Assembly (NCBI RefSeq): GCF_946480185.1
Contig: NZ_CAMLIG010000012.1
Location: 1 to 64,000, forward strand
Direction of reading: 5' to 3'
DNA length: 64,000 bases
Source of the DNA: an uncultured Pedobacter sp.
Lineage (GTDB): Bacteria > Bacteroidota > Bacteroidia > Sphingobacteriales > Sphingobacteriaceae
This document shows positions 54,379-63,633 of the stretch, one piece after another (position 1 is the stretch's first letter; each line of letters starts with the position of its first letter). The notes under the pieces are model-generated. The model had not been told where the DNA came from. It made no database searches and was given only the letters and a program-made list of their open reading frames with translations. The position numbers and the translations under genes are program-made.

Positions 54379-54734
54379 CGAAATAGTACAAACGAATAAG
54401 TACTAAATCAAAAAATTGTAGTAGCTTTTAATCCTAATTTAGTTTGTTTGCATTTAGAAATGTTAAACGCGATAAACTTATTTGTTTTGGAAAACGTTTA
54501 ACTATAATTGATTAGAACAAATATCCAATATTGGGAAGGGAAAATCATCCATAGAAATGGTAAAATCGTCCAAAACCTCTTGACTATTGTTCAAAAGCCC
54601 TTGTTAAGAAATAATAATAAGTGGATTAGTAAAACAGAAAAGGGAACAAGAAATATTTTTACTTAAAAAAGGTCTCCTTTCGAAGACCTGTTTTTTTAAT
54701 TTATAACTTGGTAAAGTTCGTTTGATCTTTTGAG
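54379..54734. other. Intergenic region with terminator
   Basis: This 356-bp gap follows the SusC/SusD operon and precedes the GH43-like gene (both minus strand). It holds a terminator at 54664-54697; the remainder is AT-rich and should contain the GH43 promoter, which I could not place. Confidence 0.5.
54664..54697 (-). terminator. Intrinsic terminator of the second SusC/SusD operon
   Basis: Arms AGGTCT (54670-54675) and AGACCT (54684-54689) are flanked on both sides by A or T runs (six A before, seven T after). In minus-strand sense it lies 38 bp after the stop of the DUF4466-like gene. It is short but well placed. Confidence 0.8.
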
Positions 54735-55730
54735 TTACTTCATTGTGTATCTCTTCATACTAATTACCGCACTTCCATTTGCATTAACACTATTAATATA
54801 AATATATGCTCTGTATTTACCATCGGCGGTCTCTGCCCAAGCGCCTGCTTCTAATTTGAGATTGATTGCATAATCTGGTGCATTTGAGAAGTCTATTTTC
54901 TCAAAATCAATATCATCGATAAAGATGGTATTTCCTAAATCGGAAAGTTGCATATCTTCCATATTATAAGTTTTAATAATTTTAGTATCATTATTAACTC
55001 CTGCTGGCAAAGTAACACCTTCCAAATAAGTTGAGTTAGCTGGTGCTACTAATGCATGGTTAAAAGCACTGCTTGTAGGCGTATTTCTATAAAGATAAAC
55101 TAAATCAATTTTAGCTGCTTTAGTAGCAGCATCTGTTGCATTATAAACGGCCATATCGGCAATAGACACATAAGCCATATTTCCGTTCGAAACATTTAGA
55201 TTACGAGTTATAGCCATTTTGGCAATGGTATAAGGACCCATTTTGTACGATACAGATTCGCCATTACTACTTTTTACAGAAAAAGTAAAGCTAACTGTTT
55301 TTCCACGGGCTTCTTCTGGGATTTTATAGTGAAACCTAAGCGTAGCTGCCTGAATATTACTGTTGAAGGTTACGGAAGTTTTGGTGCCGGTGGTAACTGA
55401 TGGTGTTGCAACTACTACACCCAAGTCTGAACCTGTTGCCGGGTTTGTTGAATAAAAATTATTATCCAAATAAGTGCCAGTGTCTCCTGCAATGGATGCT
55501 TCCACCTCTGCACTAGCTAAACTCCCTTTTTCTGGAATTATGCCCATGGCATAAGCAAATTCAATCTCATTACCCACAATGTTGGGACCTAGTGTTCTTT
55601 TGATTACATCGTTCTGTAATACTTCTTTTGCTGTAGGAACGGCATATTCTTTATCCTTACACCCAGCGGCGAGTAATAGCGCTCCAAGTATAAAAGCGCT
55701 ATAGCTTAAAAATTTATATCTATGTTTCAT
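54735..55730 (-). CDS. SusE-position surface lipoprotein, DUF4466-like
   Basis: The 331-residue protein has a lipoprotein signal peptide (LLLAAGC, Cys about 24). The mature part starts KDKEYAVPTAKEVLQNDVIKRTLG and holds mainly beta-strand segments, including FNSNIQAATLRFHYKIPEEARGKTVSFTFSVKSS. This fits the DUF4466-type lipoproteins found after SusD genes. It is the last gene of the operon, 24 bp after the small lipoprotein and before the terminator. The role is probably extracellular glycan binding; the domain name is a moderate-confidence call. Confidence 0.78.
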   Translation of the reverse strand: MKHRYKFLSYSAFILGALLLAAGCKDKEYAVPTAKEVLQNDVIKRTLGPNIVGNEIEFAYAMGIIPEKGSLASAEVEASIAGDTGTYLDNNFYSTNPATGSDLGVVVATPSVTTGTKTSVTFNSNIQAATLRFHYKIPEEARGKTVSFTFSVKSSNGESVSYKMGPYTIAKMAITRNLNVSNGNMAYVSIADMAVYNATDAATKAAKIDLVYLYRNTPTSSAFNHALVAPANSTYLEGVTLPAGVNNDTKIIKTYNMEDMQLSDLGNTIFIDDIDFEKIDFSNAPDYAINLKLEAGAWAETADGKYRAYIYINSVNANGSAVISMKRYTMK

Positions 55731-55754
55731 CAGATTCTTTTTTAATTATTAAAA

Positions 55755-56162
55755 CTATCGCGGTTGTACCGTGATTATAACTTTGTAAGGTTTCCTAATT
55801 TTACGGTTCCCGGATACTACTGTGTACACCTTTGGGTTGGCTAAATCCGAAAAATCTACCTTACCCACAATTTTAGGGTCCAATTTACAATCTGAGGCTA
55901 AAGAAAACTGCGGATACAGGTTTTTTAGATCTGTACCAAAAAGAACCTGTACCTCAATAGTTTGTGCAACCGTGTCAATTACTGGAGATCCGTTGCGAAC
56001 AGTAACAAAATCGCTTCCGAGCAGTTCAAAATTACTAACATAACAGTCGGTTCGATTTGTAATTAACAAACCGTCCTCATCAATCGGGCTTTCTTTTTTG
56101 CAAGCTACCACCGCAACTGCGATGAGTAAAACTGCTATTATATTTTTTATATATCTTTTCAT
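55755..56162 (-). CDS. Small surface lipoprotein in SusD operon (DUF5018-like)
   Basis: The 135-residue protein has a lipoprotein signal peptide (AVAVVAC, Cys about 21). The mature part has one beta-sandwich (NFELLGSDFVTVRNGSPVID, QTIEVQVLFGTDLKNLYPQF, DFSDLANPKVYTVVSGNRK) resembling the DUF5018/PKD-like modules of SusE-type proteins. It lies 69 bp after the SusD gene and 24 bp before the DUF4466-like gene. It probably assists glycan capture at the surface. No enzyme motif is present. Confidence 0.78.
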   Translation of the reverse strand: MKRYIKNIIAVLLIAVAVVACKKESPIDEDGLLITNRTDCYVSNFELLGSDFVTVRNGSPVIDTVAQTIEVQVLFGTDLKNLYPQFSLASDCKLDPKIVGKVDFSDLANPKVYTVVSGNRKIRKPYKVIITVQPR

Positions 56163-56231
56163 TTTAATTTATAATTATTTAATATCAAGACCTTTATGCA
56201 ATGTGCTTAACACTAGTGAACAACTAACCTA

Positions 56232-58067
56232 TTACAGCCAAGGATCATTTTGTGTTAACATTGGATTTCTATCTCTCTCGCCTTGCGGTATCTTAAAAAT
56301 ATAACATTGCTGGTATACTAGGTCAGATGCATTTTGGAAGTATTTTGTTGAGTTAGTATTACCTTGCGTATCGATACGATAGACACCAGAGCTACCAGGA
56401 CCACCCCACACTCTTTCAATTGCTCTCCATCTTCGAAGATCAAACGAACGTTGTCCCTCGCCAACTAGTTCAACAATACGTTCTTGTTCAATTGCCTTAA
56501 AAAACTCTGTTGGATTTGCTGTTTTACTTGCCGCTAATGCTGGCAGTTTACCACGAGCTCTAACTTTATTAACTAAATTAATAGCATCGGGTTGCGGTAT
56601 AGGGTTAATTTCATTACTTGCTTCTGCATACATTAAATATACATCGGCTAAACGTATAACTGGCCAGTTATAATCGCCATCACTACGGCTTTGACCAGCG
56701 TAATTACGTACAAATTTTCTGAATAAATAACCCGAATTTATATTTTCATATTGAACGGTGGTATATTGTACACCATCAATTGTTACAGGTGCATTTATGG
56801 CTTTATAGATGAATGGCTTAAAACCAGTTTCCTGTAGCCCAGCCAACGACATGTACATTTCATAATCCCACATAATGGTGGACTTCATACGATAATCTCT
56901 ATCCGCATAACTATTTGGGTTAACTGCCGAATTGAGCGCAGTTCTACTTTTTGAAGGCACTAAGGGTGGAGCAAAATCTCCGGTTGAAATTTTCTGATAC
57001 CTGTCTGCGATTTCATAACGTGGAGACATAAATCCTTGAGCATTCTCTGTAGAACGGCTTCCAAATTCCCGCATAAGCTCTTCGCCTTGATTGGTTGACG
57101 TTCCACCGTGTGTAAAAACAAATATCATTTCAGGGTTACCATTAGCTTTAGGCGTAAATAGATAATAATAGTTTGGCAAAATATTGGCCTTTCCTAAAGC
57201 GTCAATTTGACCTGGATCGCCGTTCTTATAAAGGGTTAACCCATAGTTTTTTATTACTGCGTCAAAATCCGCCGCGGCAGCGGTAAAGGCTGTTTTTGCT
57301 TCTACTGGGTCTTGTATAAATCCTTTTAATTCTGGCCAGCCGTTCTTTTTCCACGAAGCCCAGTACAGTTGAACTTTACCACGTAAGGCCAACGCAGCTG
57401 GTTTAGACGCCCGTCCGGGTACCGCGGAAGGAGGTAACTTATCAAAGGCAAAAGTAAGATCAGCAAGGATTGAATCTTTAACTTCGCCTATTGGTGTGCG
57501 GGCAATGTTCATTACCTCTGAATTATCAAAAATCACTTTGTTTATATACGGTACATCGCCCCACATAGAGATCAACCTGAAGTAAGCCAGCGCTCTTAAC
57601 AGTTTGGCTTCGCCGATAATAGTTTCTAAAACTTCTGGAGATGCTTTAGTGCCATTGGTCTTCATTTTCTCCACGTTCGCTATCACATAATTACAGCGAT
57701 TTACTCCACCATATAAGTACTTATACATGTTCCCAAAATTATCACCATATCCATTTGGGTTGTAATTTGCTCTGTAAGCATCGCCTAAACGGAGACTGCC
57801 TGCAGTTGTACTGTTATTCCCATTACGGGTACGTACGTATTCGCCTTGTCCATCGAAATAAAAATCACGATCGAAACATGGTCTCATGGCCGCATAAGCT
57901 CCCATCAATCCGGTAGTTGCATCTGCTTCTGTTTTCCAGAAAATAGATGCAGGTAATTCTGTTGTTGCTTTTTGATCAAGCAGGTCCTTTGTACAGCTGG
58001 ACAGCACCATACAGAGCGTCAGCATAGCTAAAGTAAGCTTTAAGAAAATAGATTTAATATTTTTCAT
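56232..58067 (-). CDS. SusD/RagB-family glycan-binding lipoprotein (second locus)
   Basis: The 611-residue protein has a lipoprotein signal peptide (CMVLSSC, Cys about 25). SusD features are LDQKATTELPASIFWKTEADATTGLMGAYA near the N-terminus, GEAKLLRALAYFRLISMWGDVPYI, and the C-terminal ADVYLMYAEASNE and ELVGEGQRSFDLRRWR. It follows SusC by 11 bp and partners with it at the outer membrane. Ligand unknown. It is only distantly similar to the first SusD protein, so the two loci are not recent copies. Confidence 0.95.
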   Translation of the reverse strand: MKNIKSIFLKLTLAMLTLCMVLSSCTKDLLDQKATTELPASIFWKTEADATTGLMGAYAAMRPCFDRDFYFDGQGEYVRTRNGNNSTTAGSLRLGDAYRANYNPNGYGDNFGNMYKYLYGGVNRCNYVIANVEKMKTNGTKASPEVLETIIGEAKLLRALAYFRLISMWGDVPYINKVIFDNSEVMNIARTPIGEVKDSILADLTFAFDKLPPSAVPGRASKPAALALRGKVQLYWASWKKNGWPELKGFIQDPVEAKTAFTAAAADFDAVIKNYGLTLYKNGDPGQIDALGKANILPNYYYLFTPKANGNPEMIFVFTHGGTSTNQGEELMREFGSRSTENAQGFMSPRYEIADRYQKISTGDFAPPLVPSKSRTALNSAVNPNSYADRDYRMKSTIMWDYEMYMSLAGLQETGFKPFIYKAINAPVTIDGVQYTTVQYENINSGYLFRKFVRNYAGQSRSDGDYNWPVIRLADVYLMYAEASNEINPIPQPDAINLVNKVRARGKLPALAASKTANPTEFFKAIEQERIVELVGEGQRSFDLRRWRAIERVWGGPGSSGVYRIDTQGNTNSTKYFQNASDLVYQQCYIFKIPQGERDRNPMLTQNDPWL

Positions 58068-58078
58068 TATTTTACAAA

Positions 58079-61000
58079 TTAAAATCCTAATTGAAGCGAA
58101 AGTGTGTATGCCTTATTTAGTGGATATATGTCGTCATTACTGCCTCCTTTTTCTGGATCAAGACCGGGATAAGAGGTAATGGTTGCCAAATTTTCTGCAG
58201 AAACAGCAATCCTTAAATTTGAAGCACCTGCATGCCCCAATAAGCGTTTTGGAACATTGTAGCCTAACTGAATACTTTTTAAACGTAAAAAGCTCATATC
58301 TTTTAACCAAAAGGTTGTGGTTGCTCTATTCCCACTATTTCCTCTCAAACGTGGCCATCCGCCGTTACGGTTTTCTACCGACCATGGCTTATCAAATTGG
58401 TCTTGCGTTAAAGCAGCTCTTTCGAGTGGAATATCTACAGTATTGTAATTATTCAACCAATAATCTCTACGTCCTGCGGAACCTTGTAGTAAAACTGCCA
58501 AATCTATCCCTTTCCAAGAAACGAAAGAATTTAATGCAAAGAATGTGGTTGGTCTACCATCCTGAGCATTATCATAGGCCCGTCTATCTTGAGCTGTAAT
58601 GCGTCCATCTCCGTTTAAATCTTGACGAAGCAAATCTCCGGGTTGTGCTCCTTGGGGAGTATTGTTATATACATCCTGCCAGGTTTGTGCAATGCCGTTA
58701 TCGCTATAGCCATAAACGAAACCGTAAGGCATGTTTATGAAAACGGTGTTGCCAGAGTTTACATCACCAGGGTTTAACTGCTCGTTCCATTTTTCTAAGT
58801 TTGATTTATTGTACGAAGCATTTAAATTAAAACTATAATTTACGCTTCTCACCTTGTCCTTCCAGGTGATATTACCTTCAATCCCTCTATTTCTTAAATT
58901 TCCGATATTTCTTCGAGGTGCATCATACGCTCCAGAAAGATGAATGGAAATGTCAGACGGCCGATTCATACCTGATGTTAAACGATCATAATAATCAATC
59001 TCAGTATATAGCTTATTGTTAATAAACCCTAGATCTAAACCTACGTTAAACACGGTAGTTTTTTCCCAGCTCAAAGCTACGTTAACTAATTTGTCATTAG
59101 TAAAGCCTTTAATAATTTTCCCGTCAATAAAATAACTATTGGCATTTAGTGTTTCTTGTTGCTCACTACGACCTACACCGCTATTATTGCCTAGACTACC
59201 ATAAGACGCTCTAAACTTACCGCTACTTAAAAATTTACTTAAGAAAGGTTTAAGAAAACTTTCTTCGGTAAAACGCCATCCCAAACCCATAGACGGAAAG
59301 AAACCATATCGTTGACCTTCGGCAAACTTAGATGAACCATCTACCCTAAAGTTGGCGTCCAATAAATATTTATCGTAAGCCACGTAATTTACACGACCAA
59401 ATACAGATTGTAGGCCTTCTGAACTTGAATTCCCACTTGTACCTTGAATGTCGGTAAGGGCCGCATCAATTTCATGAAGGGTAGGATAAAGACGGTCGTT
59501 TCGCGAGCTTCCCTGGGTACGGTCATGCCAATATTCCTCGCTATAACCAACCAAACCGGTAATATCATGATGTTTTGCAATCACGGTTTTGTATTCAACA
59601 CGTCCGTTAAGTTGAGTTTTGTAGCCCATGGCCGTATTATTAACTATCGGTGCATTATCTTGAATATACTGGCGACCAAATGTATTGGTTTGGAAATTAT
59701 AAGCTTGTTGTGGTATATCTGCTGACCAGCCAAACGCGTTATAATATTTTAAGCCATACTCTACCGTACTTTTTAAACCTTTAATAGGTGACCATTCTAA
59801 ATACATACTGCTGTTTGCTTCCTGGCGTTCAGTTCTATCTTGTCGATTTTCATAAATTACTAAGGGGTTGTAAGCGAGTAAGTTTTCGTTATAAGCCATT
59901 ATACCTCCATAGTAGCCTGTTTCAGGGTCATAAGGAGTAATACCTGGGATAGCATAACGCATATCTAAGCCACCTCCACTAACGGACGTAGGCTCTGTAA
60001 AACCGTCTCGTAAGGCTCGCAGGTAATTAGACCAGTTACCATTAAATCTAACACCGGTTTTTAGATTTTTTCTTAAAGAATAATCAAAATTGAAACGGGC
60101 GTTATATTGTTTGTAATCGTTATCAATTTGCAAACCTTTTTCGTCTTTAATTCCTACAGAAGCAAAAAAGTTAGATTTATCATTACCTCCCGTAGCAGAA
60201 AGATTGGTGTTTTGTAAAAAACCATTCCGGGTGATGATATCAAACCAATCTGTATTTGGATAGCGCAAGGGATCTATCATTCCTTTTGCCATCCACTCAT
60301 CAATAGTTCCGTCCTTAAAAGTAATCGCACTTGGAAGTTGGCTTACTGCCGCCGCCCGTTGTTCTAAGGTTAATGTTCTGGGATAGTCGGCCATAAATGA
60401 AAAACCCTTTGTTGGTGTCTCTAAAGCCATGTTGCTACTAAAATCAATAGAGGTTTTTGAAGCTCCCTTACCTGTTTTAGTGGTAATTAAAATTACGCCG
60501 TTAGCCGCTCTGGAACCATAAATGGCTGATGAAGTTGCATCCTTTAATACTGATATTGATTCTACATCATTAAGATTTACCCTATTAATATCCACATCCG
60601 GCATTCCATCTACTACAATCAGCGGGCTGGCATTATTGGCTGTTCCAAGACCTCTGATGATTAAGGATGCTTCATTGTTACCCGCCATACCGGATGACTG
60701 AACTACTGCTAGTCCTGGTGCAAGCCCAGCTAGTGCAGAGGAAACGTTAGGTAAAGCTCTGGAAGTTAATTTGTCATCTACTTTTACCGAAGCTACTGCA
60801 CCTACTAAATCCACTTTCTTTTGGGTACCGTAACCAATAACCACCACCTCATCGAGCGATTTTAAATCGGCTACTAAAGTAACATTGATTGTTGTTCTAC
60901 CTTTTACTGTTACTTCCTGAGTTTGATAACCCACTGACTTAAATTGCAAAACAGCATTAGCATCAGAAACTGTAAGCGAATAGTTACCTTTCACATCGCT

Positions 61001-61177
61001 AACAGTAGTCTGTTGTTTACCTTTAACGGAAACCAACACACCCGGTAACCCTTCTGGCGAACTTGAATCTGAAATTTTTCCGCTCACTTTTAGGCCTTGG
61101 GCAAAGAGCGTGTCCACTTGCGATAAAGCCACAAAAAGTAGCAGTAATCGCAAAAAATTGTAATAGTTTTTAATCAT
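58079..61177 (-). CDS. SusC/RagA-family TonB-dependent transporter (second locus)
   Basis: The 1032-residue protein has a signal peptide (DTLFAQ, cleavage about 26), a carboxypeptidase-regulatory-like domain (about 28-112, VSGKISDSSSPEGLPGVLVSV), the linker DEVVVIGYGTQKK, a plug domain (including VLKDATSSAIYGSRAANGVILITTK) and a barrel ending SLQLGF. It imports oligosaccharides with the SusD partner encoded 11 bp downstream. No STN domain is present, in line with control by the HTCS rather than an ECF sigma factor. An FAD oxidoreductase gene ends 149 bp upstream on the same strand. Confidence 0.96.
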   Translation of the reverse strand: MIKNYYNFLRLLLLFVALSQVDTLFAQGLKVSGKISDSSSPEGLPGVLVSVKGKQQTTVSDVKGNYSLTVSDANAVLQFKSVGYQTQEVTVKGRTTINVTLVADLKSLDEVVVIGYGTQKKVDLVGAVASVKVDDKLTSRALPNVSSALAGLAPGLAVVQSSGMAGNNEASLIIRGLGTANNASPLIVVDGMPDVDINRVNLNDVESISVLKDATSSAIYGSRAANGVILITTKTGKGASKTSIDFSSNMALETPTKGFSFMADYPRTLTLEQRAAAVSQLPSAITFKDGTIDEWMAKGMIDPLRYPNTDWFDIITRNGFLQNTNLSATGGNDKSNFFASVGIKDEKGLQIDNDYKQYNARFNFDYSLRKNLKTGVRFNGNWSNYLRALRDGFTEPTSVSGGGLDMRYAIPGITPYDPETGYYGGIMAYNENLLAYNPLVIYENRQDRTERQEANSSMYLEWSPIKGLKSTVEYGLKYYNAFGWSADIPQQAYNFQTNTFGRQYIQDNAPIVNNTAMGYKTQLNGRVEYKTVIAKHHDITGLVGYSEEYWHDRTQGSSRNDRLYPTLHEIDAALTDIQGTSGNSSSEGLQSVFGRVNYVAYDKYLLDANFRVDGSSKFAEGQRYGFFPSMGLGWRFTEESFLKPFLSKFLSSGKFRASYGSLGNNSGVGRSEQQETLNANSYFIDGKIIKGFTNDKLVNVALSWEKTTVFNVGLDLGFINNKLYTEIDYYDRLTSGMNRPSDISIHLSGAYDAPRRNIGNLRNRGIEGNITWKDKVRSVNYSFNLNASYNKSNLEKWNEQLNPGDVNSGNTVFINMPYGFVYGYSDNGIAQTWQDVYNNTPQGAQPGDLLRQDLNGDGRITAQDRRAYDNAQDGRPTTFFALNSFVSWKGIDLAVLLQGSAGRRDYWLNNYNTVDIPLERAALTQDQFDKPWSVENRNGGWPRLRGNSGNRATTTFWLKDMSFLRLKSIQLGYNVPKRLLGHAGASNLRIAVSAENLATITSYPGLDPEKGGSNDDIYPLNKAYTLSLQLGF

Positions 61178-61326
61178 AATTAATTTAGGTTAGTTTTTGT
61201 TTATGAAAACTTAAAGCAGCAAACATGATATATTTCACCGCAATTGGTTGACGCTAAAGTATCAGAGTTAATCGAGAAAATATTCTGAATCTCTGGTAAA
61301 ATCGTCCAGATATCATCTTTAAGATA

Positions 61327-63390
61327 TTATTTTAACAGACTCTCAATCATTAAAACCGCTTTCCCTCTGGTCAAGATCTCATTATTAATTTCAGTATCAA
61401 TTATCGACTTTTTTAATAATCCAGAAACGATTTGTAGCGCTAATTTGCCCGAAATTGCTTGGTCCGGATATGCATAAACAGGCGGTCCTAGCAATGTAGA
61501 ATTTCCCCACCAGTAGTTCTGATAATTACGCACTTCATATTTAAAAAACGGCTTGGTTGATTGTGTTGAATAATCATACAAGGTTTCTATGTATTTGAAA
61601 TAGGGGTTGGTTGGAGGGACATCAATAAAATGCTCATTGGTAATACTAGGCATAATATCTAATCCGTTTACTGCCAATTTTGCAAATTCGCCCATGGTTA
61701 TCGGTTGATCCGGACGGAAATAATAATTTTCATCACCATCTATAGCGTCCTTTAAACTTAATTTTTGAATGGCCGTAAATTCTTTCTGATCTACGTAGGC
61801 GTCTCTGTAGAAAAAAAGCAAAGATTTTTGCTGCAATAATACATCCTGAATTTTAGAAACCGAAACATCTCTAATTTCGCAAGCATCATCCAATGAAAGT
61901 GCTGCTGCAACACCGGCTGCCTGGCCCAATGAAGACCAAACAGGCTCCATCCGAATGCTTGACATTGCCACATGTGTAGATGAAACGGCAACTGGCACAA
62001 TTAATCCATTCAGTTTCTTCGGCACCATGACACCGTATGGAATTTGATATGGGCCTGAAACATCATTAAGGTGAATAGCTCCTTCACCACAAGCCGGCTG
62101 AGATTTTGAGTTTTCAACAAAGTGAGAATCAATTGGATAAATGCCAATCGCAATGCCGTCTTGATGCAATGGACCTCGGTACCCATTGCCTTTTAAATAT
62201 TTGTGGATATCACTCTCTGTCATGGTGTACATGCCCTCAATCCTTCTTCCTTCACGGACGTAAAGCCTGTAAGGCCAATTTCCATTATCTGTGAACTCAT
62301 CATCTGGAAGGCCCCATTGCGGAGATTTCCCTTTTGTTTGGATATAATACAACCAACCAAGCTCATGGTTTTTATAAATTTTTTCAAGCCTTGCCCTTTC
62401 TGTCCAGTCTGCCAACACGTACTTTGTGGATAATCCCGTCAAATCACCATCTCCAAGCATATCAGCTTTTTGATTTGGCAACCATGGTTGTGTTGAAGGT
62501 TTCCAACTGTACAGAGTTGAGTCATAACCCAATGGTGGAGAAGTAAGGCGAAAAGGATGATCAGGCCGTCCATAATCTTTAGCAACGAAGCGAAAAGTAA
62601 ATGCCTGCATCTTATCGTCTGCCTCTCCGGTACTACCGGGAAAGATTGTACCTCTTAATGATGTTGCTTGCCTACCACCGCAAAACGCCTCCGTGTATAT
62701 TTTACCCGCATGAGGTTCTTCTTTAGAACGGGACTCTCTTCCAATACGGAAAGGTACTTTGGCAAATGCAGCAACATCACCTTCATAGGTGGCATCAATT
62801 ATAATGCGACCTGTATAAGTATGTTTTTGGCCAAGCACACCATCATTACTACGATCTTGTGTAGTAACAGCTGTTATTCTGCCATTTTTTACAATTGCTC
62901 CTACCGGAACTTCGTTAAATCTGGTTTTTATGGATGGTACTTCAGCCACCATCTGCTCGTAAATTTTAGCTGCTACTTTAGGCTCCCAGGCTCTGCCTTG
63001 AGTTGTGCTCCAACGATGATCTGAGTCTTTCAAATCCTTTTTTACAACAGGATCGTTCTTAAGTTCTTTGATGTTATAATTCATTACCCGAGTCCTAAAC
63101 TCATCCATGATACCACTATTTCCCTCCACCAAATAATCATCTAAGCGGTCTACACCTGAAGAAAGAACTCCGCCCAATACAGGCGCTTGTTCAATTATGA
63201 TTACCGATTTTCCTAAACGTCCGGCTGCAATTGCGGCAGCTATTCCAGAGGGTGTGCCTCCTATCACCACTATATCATAACTGGCATTTTTTGGATTGGG
63301 ATCAATATTTTGAGCATTGACCAGATTTTTAGCAGAAACTAATAGGAATAAAATAATTATTCGCAGCATTAAAACATTTGTGTGCTTCAT
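61327..63390 (-). CDS. Secreted FAD-dependent oxidoreductase with C-terminal SLH-like repeats
   Basis: The 687-residue protein has a signal peptide (NLVNAQ, cleavage about 27). A dinucleotide-binding motif DIVVIGGTPSGIAAAIAAGRLG with an acidic residue at the end of the second strand (IIIE) marks an FAD_oxidored (PF12831-type) fold. RIIIDATYEGDVAAFA and GLIVPVAVSSTHVAMSSIRMEPVWSSLGQAAGVAAAL are typical of this family. Residues about 540-687 look like S-layer homology repeats (FRPDQPITMGEFAKLAVNGL, FIDVPPTNPYFKYIETLYDY). Members of this family are common in polysaccharide loci, with unclear substrates. It precedes SusC on the same strand and probably shares its transcript. Oxidation of a released sugar is a guess. 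Confidence 0.9.
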   Translation of the reverse strand: MKHTNVLMLRIIILFLLVSAKNLVNAQNIDPNPKNASYDIVVIGGTPSGIAAAIAAGRLGKSVIIIEQAPVLGGVLSSGVDRLDDYLVEGNSGIMDEFRTRVMNYNIKELKNDPVVKKDLKDSDHRWSTTQGRAWEPKVAAKIYEQMVAEVPSIKTRFNEVPVGAIVKNGRITAVTTQDRSNDGVLGQKHTYTGRIIIDATYEGDVAAFAKVPFRIGRESRSKEEPHAGKIYTEAFCGGRQATSLRGTIFPGSTGEADDKMQAFTFRFVAKDYGRPDHPFRLTSPPLGYDSTLYSWKPSTQPWLPNQKADMLGDGDLTGLSTKYVLADWTERARLEKIYKNHELGWLYYIQTKGKSPQWGLPDDEFTDNGNWPYRLYVREGRRIEGMYTMTESDIHKYLKGNGYRGPLHQDGIAIGIYPIDSHFVENSKSQPACGEGAIHLNDVSGPYQIPYGVMVPKKLNGLIVPVAVSSTHVAMSSIRMEPVWSSLGQAAGVAAALSLDDACEIRDVSVSKIQDVLLQQKSLLFFYRDAYVDQKEFTAIQKLSLKDAIDGDENYYFRPDQPITMGEFAKLAVNGLDIMPSITNEHFIDVPPTNPYFKYIETLYDYSTQSTKPFFKYEVRNYQNYWWGNSTLLGPPVYAYPDQAISGKLALQIVSGLLKKSIIDTEINNEILTRGKAVLMIESLLK

Positions 63391-63436
63391 TTAATAAAGA
63401 GTTTTAAGAATAGAGATGTTCAATTTTATTTAGGGG

Positions 63437-63565
63437 CTAAAAAGATTTATAAACACCATTCCGAACTAATAATTTGGACATGGGTTTTGGCTTCAAATTT
63501 TCCTTGTGAAAAGCGGAGCAAACCACAGCAGCAAGAAAGAATAGTAAGTTTTTAGCTAGCTTCAT
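63437..63565 (-). CDS. Short secreted-type ORF beneath a long hairpin, possible remnant
   Basis: The 42-residue frame starts MKLAKNLLFFLAAVVCSAF, a plausible signal or lipoprotein-type start, then HKENLKPKPMSK and stops. Its ATG is the last three bases of a 33-bp hairpin. A longer frame to 63658 runs through the hairpin and is unlikely. It may be the truncated start of a lost glycan-locus gene or a small leader peptide. No family is recognised. Confidence 0.35.
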   Translation of the reverse strand: MKLAKNLLFFLAAVVCSAFHKENLKPKPMSKLLVRNGVYKSF

Positions 63566-63633
63566 ATCAAATTGATAAATTAAAGCGATACATCCCTTGT
63601 GGATGCATCGCTTTAATTTATCAATTTGATATG
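63563..63633. repeat. 33-bp near-perfect hairpin, 5-nt loop
   Basis: Arms 63563-63595 and 63601-63633 are complementary at 32 of 33 positions, with loop CTTGT. This is by far the longest stem seen in the window. It abuts and includes the start codon of the short minus-strand ORF. It has no T run on either side, so it is not a simple terminator. It could block ribosome access in minus-strand mRNA, or be a mobile palindromic element. Confidence 0.9.

Noticed and set aside
58183..58599. 138-codon plus-strand frame opposite SusC
   Set aside because: Antisense to a strongly supported transporter gene, with no motif of its own.
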